NCBI RefSeq assembly: GCF_024362695.1
Contig: NW_026063255.1
Span: 248,001 to 312,000, forward strand
From: Pectinophora gossypiella
Taxonomy: Eukaryota > Arthropoda > Insecta > Lepidoptera > Gelechiidae
Length of the DNA: 64,000 nt
Reading direction: 5' to 3'
Below the pieces are notes generated by a model. It was not told the DNA's origin, did not search any database, and saw only the letters and a list, made by a program, of their open reading frames with translations. A program made the translations under genes and the position numbers. Positions 1-11,063 of this stretch are shown here, piece by piece; the first letter of the stretch is position 1, and each line of letters starts with the position of its first letter.

Positions 1-1517
1 GACGGTACGCGGAGGGAGAGTTGGCAGGCCGACCATCTTTCCTCAAGAGGACCATTCGGCCGGATTTCCACAGATGTGGAACCCTGCCCTGCCTGAAGCA
101 GGCGTTGAATAGCCCTCTTAGTCTTTCCGCGTATGCCTCTTGCGCCATAACCCACACGCGCCCAGGGACTCCGTCTGGTCCTGGAGCTTTGTTCCCTTTG
201 GCTTGAAGCCGGAGAACAGCGGCCCCAACTTCTCCTAGACTGACACTGGGGGTGTCCTCTGGATCCTCCTCGTCCTCCAGCCAGGGAGGCACCATTGCCG
301 GTGGCGTGTGTTCCCCTCTATCCGGAAATAGGGAGGAAACTACATCCTCCACGAATCCGGGCTGAAGGTTTTGAGTCAGGGGGGGAGCCCAGGGGCGGAT
401 TTTATTTCTCACCACCAAGTAGGGGCGTCCCCATGGATCCCGGTCCAAGTCCTTCAGCATTTCCCTCCTGCTCTCAGCCTTGGCATCGTCAATGGCGATC
501 TTTAATGCCAGCTTGGAGCTTCTATAGCCGTTGGCAAGAATTTCCTCCCTGGCTAAATCCCTCCTCCGTAGCCGACGTTGACGGGTGTACCGGCGTCGCG
601 CAAGGACGCACGCATTGCGTAGCTCCTCGATACTCGCTGACCACCAGTACACCTGTCTTTTGGCTGAAGGTGGTCGTGCTCGCGGCATCGCGGCGTCACA
701 GACCCGCGTAATAGATGCACGCAGATCCACCGCCTGCTCGTCTATGTCCACCATCTCTGCCTCCTCTGTAGACGGGGAGACCCATGCCTCAACGAGAGCC
801 GCCTCGGTGAGAGCATCCTCGTCCAGACGCTTCAGAGCCCATCTTGGTCCATCGCCAGAGGCTAAACCGGTGTTGGGTCTGTGGGTCATCGACGGAACGG
901 ACACATCAAGACGGATGTATTTGTGGTCTGATAGTGTCTCATCCTCGAGGACCCTCCATTCGACGACGCGTCTTGCTACGGCGGGGCTGGCGAAAGAGAC
1001 ATCCACTATGGATGAACCCTGCCAGCGCACACATGTAGGTGCCGCACCCCTATTTAAGAGGCACAGGCCCACTGCTGTTGCCCACTCTTCCAGCACCTCA
1101 CCCCTCGGATCCGTTGCTGGGCAGCCCCATGCCATACTTTTGGCATTAAGGTCACCCAGCAACAGAACCGGAGCAGGGTGATTCCGAAGAATCAGTGCCT
1201 CAATCTCACCCAGAAATCTCTCAAACTGGGAGAGAGTTTTGTTGGGGGAAAAGTATACCCCTATGGTGAGTATTCCCCCAACAAAGGCTGCCACGCTTCC
1301 CCGGCCCTTCGCTATCTTCTCGAAGGGTGGGGAGCCAGCAGAACCTCGTGAGACTAAGGCTACTGTGCCATCACTCCTCCCAGTGGTCCCCATCAGGTAT
1401 GTGGTAGGGTTCCGCCACAGCGGCCACCTGTATCTCCCACTGCGCCATGCTCTGCATCAGCAGATCCTGAGCTCTGGCGCAGTGGTTGATATTCGCCTGT
1501 AAATAGCGAAGGGCCAT
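1..1517 (-). pseudogene. R1-clade LINE ORF2, endonuclease and start of RT (partial, frameshifted)
   Basis: ORF2 of an R1-clade LINE encodes the endonuclease that nicks the target and the reverse transcriptase that copies the RNA there. The start ATG (1517-1515) overlaps the ORF1 stop in the string TGATG. The endonuclease strand motif LLLGDLNAK lies at about 1138-1162. Near the window start the sequence gives SGRMVLLRKDGRPANSPSAYR-type RT block 1, so the frame continues beyond position 1. I checked the frame from about 1377 down to 2 codon by codon and found no stop. One lesion is visible: at a run of four Gs around 1386-1391 the frame changes, and the upstream frame ends a few codons later. 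An extra G explains it. It could be true decay or a homopolymer consensus error. Confidence 0.8.
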
Positions 1518-3874
1518 CACTGATTGGGAAGTGTATTATCCTCCTCCATCGCCTCCGTCTGCTCTACCCTTTCAGGCGCAGACGTCTGGCATCCCGGCTC
1601 TGAGGGACCTGGTCTGTCCTTCATAGCCGGTTTCCCCTTTCGCAATGGCGAGGTGCAGGATTTGCCTCCCATTACGTGGTCCGCTCGTTTTTTGGCCATA
1701 GAGCACACTGCGCACTGCGGTTTTTCAGTGCATAGTGCACTCTTATGTCCCGTTTTACCGCAGCGGTAGCATGTATTGCTGCGGTCGGAACCAGCACATT
1801 GTGCACGCACGTGCCCCCTCTCCATGCACCGATAACACCTCAATGGTCTGTGTTCCAGCAGCTTGACAGCTACCGAGACCCAGCCCACGAGTAATCGCTG
1901 CTCTCCCGCCAATTTTTGAGCGGCCGTCACCGGGCAACGCAACCAGACGGTGCCTAGCCCTGAGGCATCGGTACGGATTTCTCCGCACTTTATCGCCCCC
2001 TCCGAGCAGCTGCCAGCTTTCGCGACAGCCGTTACCACCTCTTCCACTGTAGTGGAATCGTCTAGGCCAGACAGTCGCACTTCTGTGCATTTGACTGGCC
2101 TGGAAATCTGCACATCCTCGGTGCTGAAAATACTTTTCAGTTTTTCAGCGAGGATATCCGCCTTGTCACCGCTGTTTGCTCCCGGCAACTCGAGCATTCG
2201 CGCCCCCGTGGCGGCTCGCCGGAAGCGAAGAGCTTGTATGCCAAGGCTGGCCAGATCGATCTTGCTCTTGGCCTCGGCAAGCACCTTCGCGTAAGTGGCT
2301 CCTCTTTCTTCTGCTTGGGGGCAGATAGTCACCACTACTGCAGAGGAGCGAGGTGGCTTTAATTTAGAGGCCTTCTGCTCCCTGGTAGCATCCCTCTCCG
2401 CTGGCTTTGCGACCTTCGCCGCTCCAGTCTTGCCCTTCTTCCCGCGTTTAACCACTGTGGACCACATTTGGTCAGCTCCAGACCGTGCTGGCGTGGGTTG
2501 AGGGCGGGTTGTCTTCTGAGGCTGGGCACGAGGCACCGCCGGAAGCCGAGACTCTTTCGGGGGCTGCGAGCGGGAAGCAACCGGAGGCTGCGAGTGGGGC
2601 TCTGCTGCAGAAGGGGACTCCTTCGGAGCCGTCTTCTTGCCCTTCCCTTTCCCTTTGCCCTTGCCTTTGCCCTTTTGGGCAGCAGGCATCAGGTTTTGGG
2701 ACAACCTTTCAGGGGCCCTCTCCCTTTGAACCGCTGTTGCTGTTGCCTGTTTGTTTGCCGCAGTAGCAGTTGACCGCGTCATCCGTGCCGGAGCTGGATC
2801 GGAAGTTTTCGACGATGAAGGGACGGAGACCTTCGAAGGGCCCGGCACTGGGCTAGCCTCCATCTTCCTATCCGCCGCCAGTGGAGGACGTAATCGCTTT
2901 TCCGGCAGTAAGCGTCCCTCCAGAGCCTCGAACCGCGCACTCATCATGGTACCAACTTGAACCATGATGGATCGCACCAGTTCGTCAATCGACTGAGGCG
3001 TCCCCTCGGTTGATTGGGGCATCGGCTCCACTACCACCGGAGCCGTGGCTGTCCGCCTCTCAGCACGCTCTAGGCCAGCTCGCAGATCCGCGACCTCCTT
3101 CCGAAGGTCCGCGAGTTCGGCCTCATGGCGGGTGCATCGCGCCTGCAGTATACGTGTCTCGGTAGACACGCTGCGCGCCGCGCTCACATCTACAGCCATC
3201 CGTAGGAAGTCTACCGCCTCATTGAGGTCCCGCTGGTAGGTTCCTTTGAGCCTGCCAGAGTTTTTAGACACTCTGGAAACTGTGTCTATGAACTCCTGTG
3301 CCTTCTCTCTGAGGGTCTCCGTGGGAAGCTCCTCAACATTCCTGACAGAGGAAATTTTGGATTTAGGGGCATTGGCCTCTCGAGCCGAACGCTTCCTCTC
3401 TCCCTCTATCTCCTCGTCAGCCGCCGACGCAAAGTCCTGTTCTTGCAGGGCTTTCAGGTCCTTCTTGGCCTTATCAAGGCCAACGTGTGCCCCCGTTGAC
3501 GTGGGGCGTCCGCGTCCTCTTTTGGGTGGTGCTTTTAACCACCGGCTTTTACCATCAAAAAGCACTGGAGACTCCGGGTCCGAAATCGAACCAGGGTCTT
3601 CCCCCAGAGGCCGCTTGGCCGCTCTTGTGCAGTAGCCGCTGCTGCGCAGCTCCCGTTGATGCTCGGAAGACGGAGTCGTTTCTGGGTGGGCAGAACCCAG
3701 AGACGGCCCAATGTCTTCGAGCGATGCGCATCTTGCGCTATCCATCCGCGTGCATCCAATACCATTTTCATCGCCAAAGTCGTCGTTTTGTAGGGAATCC
3801 GAAGTTTTATTTTTAGTTTGCGAGTTTTTATTTGAGAAAAAATTAAGTTTGATAGACGCCGTTTTTATACCCAC
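1517..3874 (-). CDS. R1-clade LINE ORF1 (gag-like RNA-binding protein), 785 aa
   Basis: ORF1 proteins of R1-clade LINEs coat the element RNA and bring it to the nucleus and target. This one is uninterrupted over 785 residues. It has an AT-hook-like KRGRGRPTS at about residues 118-126, a predicted coiled coil at about 235-275 (repeated ELADLRKEVADLR pattern), a lysine-glycine run at 401-414, and three C-terminal zinc knuckles from about residue 680: CYRCMERGHVRAQC, CYRCGKTGHKSALC and a third CX2C...H...C. The ATG at 3874 is the first in the frame and follows the 5' UTR. The stop overlaps the ORF2 start, which fits termination-reinitiation as reported for the R1-clade element SART1. GC content is much higher than in the flanking Pao and Helitron DNA. 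Confidence 0.85.
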   Translation of the reverse strand: MGIKTASIKLNFFSNKNSQTKNKTSDSLQNDDFGDENGIGCTRMDSARCASLEDIGPSLGSAHPETTPSSEHQRELRSSGYCTRAAKRPLGEDPGSISDPESPVLFDGKSRWLKAPPKRGRGRPTSTGAHVGLDKAKKDLKALQEQDFASAADEEIEGERKRSAREANAPKSKISSVRNVEELPTETLREKAQEFIDTVSRVSKNSGRLKGTYQRDLNEAVDFLRMAVDVSAARSVSTETRILQARCTRHEAELADLRKEVADLRAGLERAERRTATAPVVVEPMPQSTEGTPQSIDELVRSIMVQVGTMMSARFEALEGRLLPEKRLRPPLAADRKMEASPVPGPSKVSVPSSSKTSDPAPARMTRSTATAANKQATATAVQRERAPERLSQNLMPAAQKGKGKGKGKGKGKKTAPKESPSAAEPHSQPPVASRSQPPKESRLPAVPRAQPQKTTRPQPTPARSGADQMWSTVVKRGKKGKTGAAKVAKPAERDATREQKASKLKPPRSSAVVVTICPQAEERGATYAKVLAEAKSKIDLASLGIQALRFRRAATGARMLELPGANSGDKADILAEKLKSIFSTEDVQISRPVKCTEVRLSGLDDSTTVEEVVTAVAKAGSCSEGAIKCGEIRTDASGLGTVWLRCPVTAAQKLAGEQRLLVGWVSVAVKLLEHRPLRCYRCMERGHVRAQCAGSDRSNTCYRCGKTGHKSALCTEKPQCAVCSMAKKRADHVMGGKSCTSPLRKGKPAMKDRPGPSEPGCQTSAPERVEQTEAMEEDNTLPNQ

Positions 3875-4578
3875 GAGAAGGAGGGATCTATGTGGTCCAC
3901 CCGGGCAGTGCCCTCTGTACCCGGGTAACCCTACTACACCTGGGGGGCGGGTGGTCCCCAGGGTTGGCCGCTAGCGGGTGGAGTTACCCCCTCCACCACC
4001 TGCAAGCAGGCGCCCCGACGTCACGCTAGGCCCGAAGGCACCACTACGCCGGGACTTTGGGGAATTTTTTAATGAGGTTGTCTCCTCTTGGGCCGGCCGG
4101 TTAAGGCAAGCCCCTTGGTCCCAGGTCGAGCCGCGAGACATGACCACGTCTCTTCCCGGGGAAACAAGTTTGTCCGGCAGTGGCCGAAGCCTGTCCGTCA
4201 GCCATGTCTTCATGACTGATGAACCCACCGTACCAAGGCGTTTCCGCCTCCCGCTAGTAATTTTTTCAGAGGTTTTCTTCCTCGCAGCCCTCTCCACTCA
4301 AGAGTGGAGACGGCCCCCGGCCCTGCAGATGCAGGGTTACGGGTCGGGCCGACGGTGGCCGAAGCCATTGCCCGGCATTGCTGCCGGACCCGTCGCCCCT
4401 CGGAGTTGGGTCGAAGTCCGGACTCCTCTGCCCTCTGCCCGAGCAGAAGAGCACGGAGTGCGACCCCCCTCCGCCGATTTTGGTCCGCGCCGGCCGGAGC
4501 CGGTACCTCCCATATCTGGGAGGCGTTCCCCTATCCGCCACCTGGGGACGCGCCCGATGGGAGATCGGTTACTCCACA
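3875..4578 (-). other. 5' UTR of the R1-clade LINE
   Basis: GC-rich, no supported coding frame. It is bounded on the left by the ORF1 ATG and on the right by the point where a Pao reading frame (AYAAVTYLRVV) breaks off. In R1-clade elements this segment holds an internal promoter; I see no specific motif that proves it here. Confidence 0.6.
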
Positions 4579-7500
4579 CGGGTCTTCTACTACCCTAAGG
4601 TAAGTAACTGCAGCATATGCTTGAGTAGATGCATCTGCGAAACCGTGAAGTTGTACATCTTTGTTATTGTAAGGTGTTGTCTTAAACCATCTAGGTATCT
4701 TTATGGTTTGTAGATGAATCAGACTATCTCTGTAGGTCATCCACTCTTCTCTCAAATTTATCGGCAGTTCGTCGTCCCATCCTAAGCTACAAAGCCAAAG
4801 CTTTTGAATTAAAACCTTAGCTGAAATGATAACTGGGGACAACCACCCAAAAGGGTCAAATAAACGGGCAACATCGGAAAGAATGGATCTCTTCGTAACA
4901 GGACGTGTCATCTGAGGTAAGTATACAGTTATTTCAAATTCATCATTTTTTCTATCCCATGTCAATCCAAGAATCTTGATAATCTTGTCTAGTTTTATTT
5001 CTATTGTATCTTTCGTTGTATCTTCTCTCTGTAGAAATTCTAAAACTTCTTCTGAATTACTTGACCATTTTTGCATTTTAAATCCTCCCCTTTCCAGCAC
5101 TGTTCTTACTTCTTCACACATCTTTTTTGTTTTTTCTACATTTTCATTTCCTGCCATCAAATCGTCCATGTAGAATGAATTTCTAATTATTTTTGCAGCA
5201 TCTGGATATTCTAAGGATTCATCTTCCGCTACTTGAGCTAATGTTCGTACTGCCAGATAAGGCGCTGCTGCTGTACCAAAGGTGACAGTTGTCAAGTTGT
5301 AGCTTTCCAGTTTTTCATTTTGATTATCTCGCCAGACTATTCGTTGCAAATTTGTATGTTCCTTTGTCATATTGATCATTCGATACATTTTCATTATGTC
5401 TCCAACTACACATATCATGTGAGTGCGCCAAGTTGTTATCAGACTTCGAAGATCTGGTTGTAATACCGGCCCCACCATCATAGCCTCATTCAAAGAATGT
5501 CCATTAGAACCTTTGGCAGAGGCATCATACACAACTCTGACCTTTGTAGTGTCCTTGTCTTCACGTATCACCGCGTGATGAGGCAAGTATATTGCATTGC
5601 TGTCGTGTTGTGTATCGGATTTTCTCAAATGACCCATTTCCTTGTATTCTTCAATAACCTTTTTATACTCTGTTTTCAATTTGTCTGATTTTTCAAATTT
5701 CTTCTCTAAGTGCTTAAATCTGGTTACAGCTTGTTGTTTTGTTTCTCCACATATGTTGATAGTTTCTTCTATGGTTTGTTTAAGAGGTAAATGTACTATG
5801 TATCTTCCGCTTTCGTCTCTTTTTGTAGTATTTGAATATATCTCTTCACACTTTTCTTCCTCTTTTGTTAATATCTTCTTTTTCTTGTACAACGCAGACT
5901 CTAACTCCCAAAATCTTCTTAACATCTCATTGTCTTCTACAACCATCCTTGTAATATGTAGTGTCACTACATTGTGTGAATTAATGGTTGTTGTATCAGC
6001 CCTTTGACCTGAGAGTATCCACCCCAAACTAGTTTTCTGAGCTACTATACCATCTGCTAATCTAACCAAACCGTCTTCTATTATCTTGCAAAAGACGTCG
6101 GCGCCGAGCAACAAATCTATCTTGCCCGGTGTGTGATAGGTAGGGTCAGCCAATTCTATAGTTAGGAGCTCTGGTGGCCAGTTCATGTTGATGTGTTTTG
6201 ACGGTAATCTTGTAGATATCGTCTTCAAGACATAAGCCTTTACATGAATTGGTTGTTTCGCATGTCGTGGCGTAATTGATAGGTCAACAAGGTGCTTCAA
6301 GGCTATTTGACTTCCTTCTCCTACTCCAGAGACTACACCGTTTATATTCGTTTTTTGCAGGTTCAACAGTTCTACTACTCTTGCTGATACGAATGAAGCC
6401 TCTGATCCCTGGTCAATCAACGCACGAAGTATGTGTGTTTCTCCATTTCTCGATTTGATTTCTACTTGTGCTGTGGCTAATAACACATCATGACCAGTGT
6501 GTTTTCTTGAGAAGTGTGCAGTTGTTATTGTTGGTTCTGGTTGGTTCTCCGATTGAACTTGTGGTTGTATTTGTGATTGTTCTTCCTTGTATTGATTTGT
6601 TTCTCTGGCTTGATGTAATAGAGAATGATGTTTCTTCTTACAGAGTCGACATGTTGTTTTTTGTTTACATCTGAATACCATATGATTCGGTACTAGACAG
6701 TTGTAGCATAATCGATTTTTCTTCACATGGTCCTGCCTTTGTGTTACTGTCTGTTTAGCGAAATCCTTGCAGTTAAATATGTAGTGACTGCCGTTGCAAT
6801 ATGTGCATGTAGGGTGTGATGATACATTGGCGTGAGCAGCTTGGAATATGTCACAGTTGTCTTCTTCGTCATTTTGTGCGGTGACGTGAAATGACTTGTG
6901 GGCTTGAGGTTTCTGTTGAGACGTTGCCATCGGGGCGATTAATTCAAGAGTACGGAATTTAGATTCTAGAAATTTCCGCATTTCTTCCCATGTAGGCATG
7001 TCTTCATTATTCTCCTTAAGTGCATATTCTTCCCAGTCTTTTAACAACTCTGTATCCAATTTTTGTCCAATCAAAAACACTATTACAGGATCCCAAGAGT
7101 CGGTGGTGATTTTCAGATTTTTCAAGCTGTTAATACACTCTGTAGTTGTGTCGAGTAGCGCCTTTATCTGATTAGCTGACTGGTTGACTACTTTCTTCTG
7201 CCCAAACATTCTTCTTAAAAGTGAATTCACAATCATTTTCTTATTACCGAAACGTCCTTTTAATAGTTCCCACGCCTGAGTATAATTGTTTTCAGTAATT
7301 TGAATATGTCGTAGTAACATCTCAGCTTCACCCGATACACTAGTCTTCAAATAGTGAAGCTTCTGCACATTGTTTAAACTTGTATTGTGGACAAGCGCCG
7401 TGAATAAATCCTGATAAGTAGGCCAATCTTCATATTTCCCCGAAAACGTAGGCAGTTCTATTCTAGGTAATTTGGTAAACGATAAGTTACCGTCCTGCGA

Positions 7501-7850
7501 TGATGAAGACATGTTCAGACCTTCTGTATGCGCAGATTGTAATTTCAATAAAAGATCAGCTAAATCTGCTTGTAAACAAAGATAGAATTCTTCTATTTTA
7601 TAATAGTCTTCATTCAGGAAATATTGTAATGTTCCCTTTGTTCACGTGGTGTACACTTGGTAAGTTGATTATGCGCTTCTCTGAAGTTATCCCAATAGCT
7701 CTCAATCGTTTTCATTCTAGTTTTTACATAACCTTCTGTCAATCGTTGTTTTGGACATTTTTTTATGTTTACTTGAGCCTTCTGGATCATACTGGCCACA
7801 TCTTCTAATGTACTTAAATATCCACTTTGTTCTTGAGTAGGGGTTGTCAT
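4579..7850 (-). pseudogene. BEL/Pao gag-pol polyprotein, frameshifted and 3'-truncated
   Basis: The polyprotein starts at 7850 (MTTPTQEQSG). The first 78 codons end at 7614, and the frame continues one base shifted from about 7611, so a one-base loss separates the two parts. Domains in order: a DUF1759-type gag segment (PTFSGKYEDWPTYQDLF, about 7480), zinc knuckles CTYCNGSHYIFNC and CYNCLVPNHMVFRC (about 6820-6640), a DUF1758-type aspartic protease with the Pao-style DQGS site (about 6410), and RT with the YMDD catalytic box at 5161-5172. The first RT aspartate is in GDIMKMY; most relatives have DIEKMY. The frame reaches the RNase H start HGFADAS and then runs into the inserted LINE, so its last 17 or so codons are foreign. 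Long open stretches suggest recent activity before the insertion. Confidence 0.85.
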
Positions 7851-8190
7851 TTTACACGAAAACTGACGATTTAATCCACAAAAACAGTCACTGCAATGTT
7901 ATTATTCACGTAATATTCAATTACTTATAAAACAGCATATTTTTAAAGCAAAAAAACTCGATGCGTAGGTAATGAATGCAGCTGCCTATTGTTTGCGCAC
8001 GGTCGACTCTAATCACCGCTCCGTCCTCTAATCCGGCTCGTTTTAGGCCATATGTTTATTGTATTAAGGTCCAAAATTGTGTGCGGAGGCGGTGATGAAT
8101 AACAAGACGTTCTTTTCCTTCCAATACTTTATTCTAACTGATGTTAAAAACAAATTGTGTGCATTTATATGTATGATATAATGACTCGGA
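7851..8190 (-). other. BEL/Pao leader and possible 5' LTR remnant
   Basis: No coding frame. On the minus strand an AATAAA signal lies near 8127. The string CACACAATTTTGGACC near 8083 resembles the LTR end plus TTTTGGNCC leader common in insect BEL/Pao elements. The LTR start is not visible because the Helitron array begins at about 8190. Confidence 0.35.
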
Positions 8191-8194
8191 CAGA

Positions 8195-10030
8195 TACCGT
8201 AGAGGTGTACTAAGAAAGGAATTTCCGAAATTCTTACGAAAACGGGAATTAGCGGGAAAATCCTTTTGTATGAAAAATCTAAACCACTCAAGTTAGACGT
8301 TTGAAATTTGGCATGCAGATACCTTAAGTACCGTAGAGGTGCACTAAGAAAGGAATTCCCGAAATTCCCACGAGAACGGGAATTAGCAAGAAAATCCTTT
8401 TGTATGAAAAATCTAAACCACTCAAGGTAGACGTTTGAAATTTGTCCTGCAGGTACCTTAGGTACCGTAGAGGTGCATTAAGAAAGGAATTCCCGAAATT
8501 CCCACGAGAACGGGAATTAGCGGGAAAATCCTTTTGTATGAAAAATCTAAACCATTCAAGTTAGATGTTTGAAATTTGTCATGCAGGTACCTTAGATACC
8601 GTAGAGGTGTACTAAGAAAGGAATTCCCGAAATTCCCACGGGAACGGGAATTAGCGGGAAAATCCTTTTGTATGAAAAATCTAAACCACTCAAGTTAGAC
8701 GTTTGAAATTTGGCATGCAGGTACCTTAGATACCGTAGAGGTGTACTAAGAAAGGAATTTCCGAAATTCTTACGAAAACGGGAATTAGCGGGAAAATCCT
8801 TTTGTATGAAAAATCTAAACCACTCAAGTTAGACGTTTGAAATTTGGCATGCAGATACCTTAGATACCGTAGAGGTGCACTAAGAAAGGAATTCCCGAAA
8901 TTCCCACGAGAACGGGAATTAGCAAGAAAATCCTTTTGTATGAAAAATCTAAACCACTCAAGTTAGACGTTTGAAATTTGTCATGCAGGTACCTTAGGTA
9001 CCGTAGAGGTGCATTAAGAAAGGAATTCTCGAAATTCCCACGAGAACGGGAATTAGCAAGAAAATCCTTTTGTATGAAAAATCTAAACCATTCAAGTTAG
9101 ATGTTTGAAATTTGTCATGCAGGTACCTTAGATACCGTAGAGGTGTACTAAGAAAGGAATTCCCGAAAATCCTACGGGAACGGGAATTAGCGGGAAAATC
9201 CTTTTGTATGAAAAATCTAAACCACTCAAGTTAGACGTTTGAAATTTGGCATGCAGGTACCTTAGATACCGTAGAGGTGTACTAAGAAAGGAATTTCCGA
9301 AATTCTTACGGGAACGGGAATTAGCGGGAATATCCTTTTGTATGAAAAATCTAAACCACTCAAGTTAGACGTTTGAAATTTGGCATGCAGATACCTTAGA
9401 TACCGTAGAGGTGTACTAAGAAAGGAATTTCCGAAATTCTTACGAAAACGGGAATTAGCGGGAAAATCCTTTTGTATGAAAAATCTAAACCACTCAAGTT
9501 AGACGTTTGAAATTTGGCATGCAGATACCTTAAGTACCGTAGAGGTGCACTAAGAAAGGAATTCCCGAAATTCCCACGAGAACGGGAATTAGCAAGAAAA
9601 TCCTTTTGTATGAAAAATCTAAACCACTCAAGTTAGACGTTTGAAATTTGTCATGCAGGTACCATAGGTACCGTAGAGGTGCACTAAGAAAGGAATTCCC
9701 AAAATTCTCACGGGAACGGGAATTAGCGGGAAAATCCTTTTGTATGAAAAATCTAAACCATTCAAGTTAGATGTTTGAAATTTGTCATGCAGGTACCTTA
9801 GATACCGTAGAGGTGTACTAAGAAAGGAATTCCCGAAAATCCTACGGGAACGGGAATTAGCGGGAAAATCCTTTTGTATGAAAAATCTAAACCACTCAAG
9901 TTAGACAATTGAAATTTGGCATGCAGGTACCTTAGATACCGTAGAGGTGCACTAAGAAAGGAATTCCCGAAAATCCTTTTGTATGAAAAATCTAAACCAC
10001 TCAAGTTAGACGTTTGAAATTTGGCATGCA
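8195..10030 (+). repeat. 134-bp minisatellite array with higher-order structure
   Basis: The string TACCGTAGAGGTG recurs at 8195, 8329, 8463, 8597, 8731, 8865, 8999, 9133, 9267, 9401, 9535, 9669 and 9803, spaced by 134 bases, with a shortened last unit. Each unit contains an inverted repeat (GAATTCCCG ... CGGGAATT), often an inner TTCCCACGGGAA, and GGTACC and GCATGC palindromes. Variants recur in a four-unit order (see findings). No coding role: the short repeated open frames in it come only from the repeat. Confidence 0.95.
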
Positions 10031-10477
10031 GGTACTTTAGTAAACTTAAAGCTTAGTTGCAACAGGATATTACAAAATTCCCACGGGAACGGTAGTTAGC
10101 GGGAAAAAACATTTGTATGAAAAAATCAAATCTAAATAAAAGGAGAAACTGACTGACTCAGTGACTGACATATCAACGCATAGCCTGAACGGCTAAACGT
10201 AGGCATTTGAAATTTGGAAGGGACATAGCTTAGGTACCGTAGAGGTGCACTAAGAAAGGAATTCCCGGAATTCCCACGGGAACGGAAATTAGCGGGAAAA
10301 TCTTTTTGTATGAAAAATCTAAACCGCTTAAGTTAGACGCTTGAAATTTGGCATGCAGGTACCTTTGTTAACTTAAAGCTTAGTTGCAACAGGATATTGC
10401 AAAATTACCACGGAAACGGGAGTTAGTGGGAAAAAAACATTTGTATGAAAAAATCGAAACCGCGTAAGATAGATATT

Positions 10478-10605
10478 TTCAATTCAATTCAATTAAATTA
10501 TTTATTGCATTCCATGTAGTACAATGGGGTGTTACATAGGCATAGGAACTAAAACATGGACCCTGTAGGGCACAGCAACGTTAAAGGGAAGAGAGGAAGT
10601 GTGTA
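10478..10605 (-). repeat. LINE 3' end captured in Helitron A
   Basis: Read on the minus strand this ends in GCAATAAATAATTTAATTGA followed by repeats of TTGAA, the look of a LINE 3' UTR with a short tandem tail. The same insertion is present at the same place in A2, A3 and A4, so it predates the spread of this Helitron family. Confidence 0.5.
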
Positions 10606-10856
10606 TTAAAATTAAAACTCAATGAACAATCAATTAAAAAATAACAATTCAATCAATTGATTCAATCTAGCATGCATGCATACCTTAGTAAATATAAAGT
10701 TTATTTTTGGCTGTATTTTGAAAAATGGGAGTTATTGGGAAAAAAAAAATGTACTTATGAAAAAATCTAAACTGCATAAGTATGCACTCCCACACACACA
10801 AAGATCTCTCTCTTATATAACACGCCACGCGGACGAAGTCGCGGGCAAAAGCTTGT

Positions 10857-11063
10857 AATTAATATAGTACTACATGACTAGCTACGCTTTAAACTTGAGG
10901 AGGTAATTAGATAGACATTTATACGAACTTTAAGCCCAGTAATCAATCATAGTAATAAGTTAATACTCATATTTTTAGACAAAGAAACGGATAGGTAATC
11001 AGTTCGTCAACGAAATTATAACACCTACACTTAGTTTGTTTACTATTTAACGAGGGAAAATAA
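10857..11063 (+). repeat. Helitron C interior fragment
   Basis: Starts at ATTAATATAGTACTACATGA and matches 49380-49585 on the same strand and 32155-32360 on the other strand. It leads directly into the 5' end of the B segment, as in both other copies. Confidence 0.85.

Larger units (their letters stand above)
1..4578 (-). mobile_element. R1-clade LINE, 5' part, nested in a BEL/Pao element
   Basis: A non-LTR retrotransposon read on the minus strand: 5' UTR, ORF1 with three zinc knuckles, and an ORF2 that starts with an apurinic-type endonuclease and runs into reverse transcriptase before the window ends. The order and the ORF2 start (QANINHCARAQDLL) are those of the R1 clade. The 5' junction lies near 4578: to its right the sequence encodes the RNase H start of a Pao polyprotein, to its left it is GC-rich LINE leader. 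R1 itself targets rDNA; this copy sits in another transposon, so it is either a relaxed-target R1 relative or a stray insertion. Confidence 0.85.
4579..8190 (-). mobile_element. BEL/Pao LTR retrotransposon, 5' two thirds
   Basis: Reads on the minus strand as possible LTR remnant, leader, gag, protease, reverse transcriptase and the first residues of RNase H. The rest of RNase H, integrase and the 3' LTR are missing: the R1-clade LINE is inserted at 4578 and the missing half would lie beyond the window start. On the right the element is cut by the Helitron A1 array at about 8190. Confidence 0.85.
8191..10853 (+). mobile_element. Helitron A1 (non-autonomous, 5'-truncated)
   Basis: Mostly a 134-bp array followed by A-family interior sequence. 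The 3' end at about 10818-10856 has the hairpin GCGGACGAAGTCGC and a terminal CTTG where other copies have CTAG. The 5' TC end is missing; the left edge abuts the Pao remnant. The 3' flank TAATTAATATAG matches the interior of Helitron C, so A1 probably inserted into a C element at an A/T dinucleotide, as expected for Helitrons. Confidence 0.75.

Noticed and set aside
21..1502. Several plus-strand frames of up to 198 codons
   Set aside because: Antisense shadows of the LINE ORF2 on the minus strand.
8195..10030. 134-bp array as a CRISPR or tandem gene array
   Set aside because: Units are contiguous without unique spacers. The repeated short frames (for example with LDFSYKRIF) appear in every copy of the repeat and have no coding bias.
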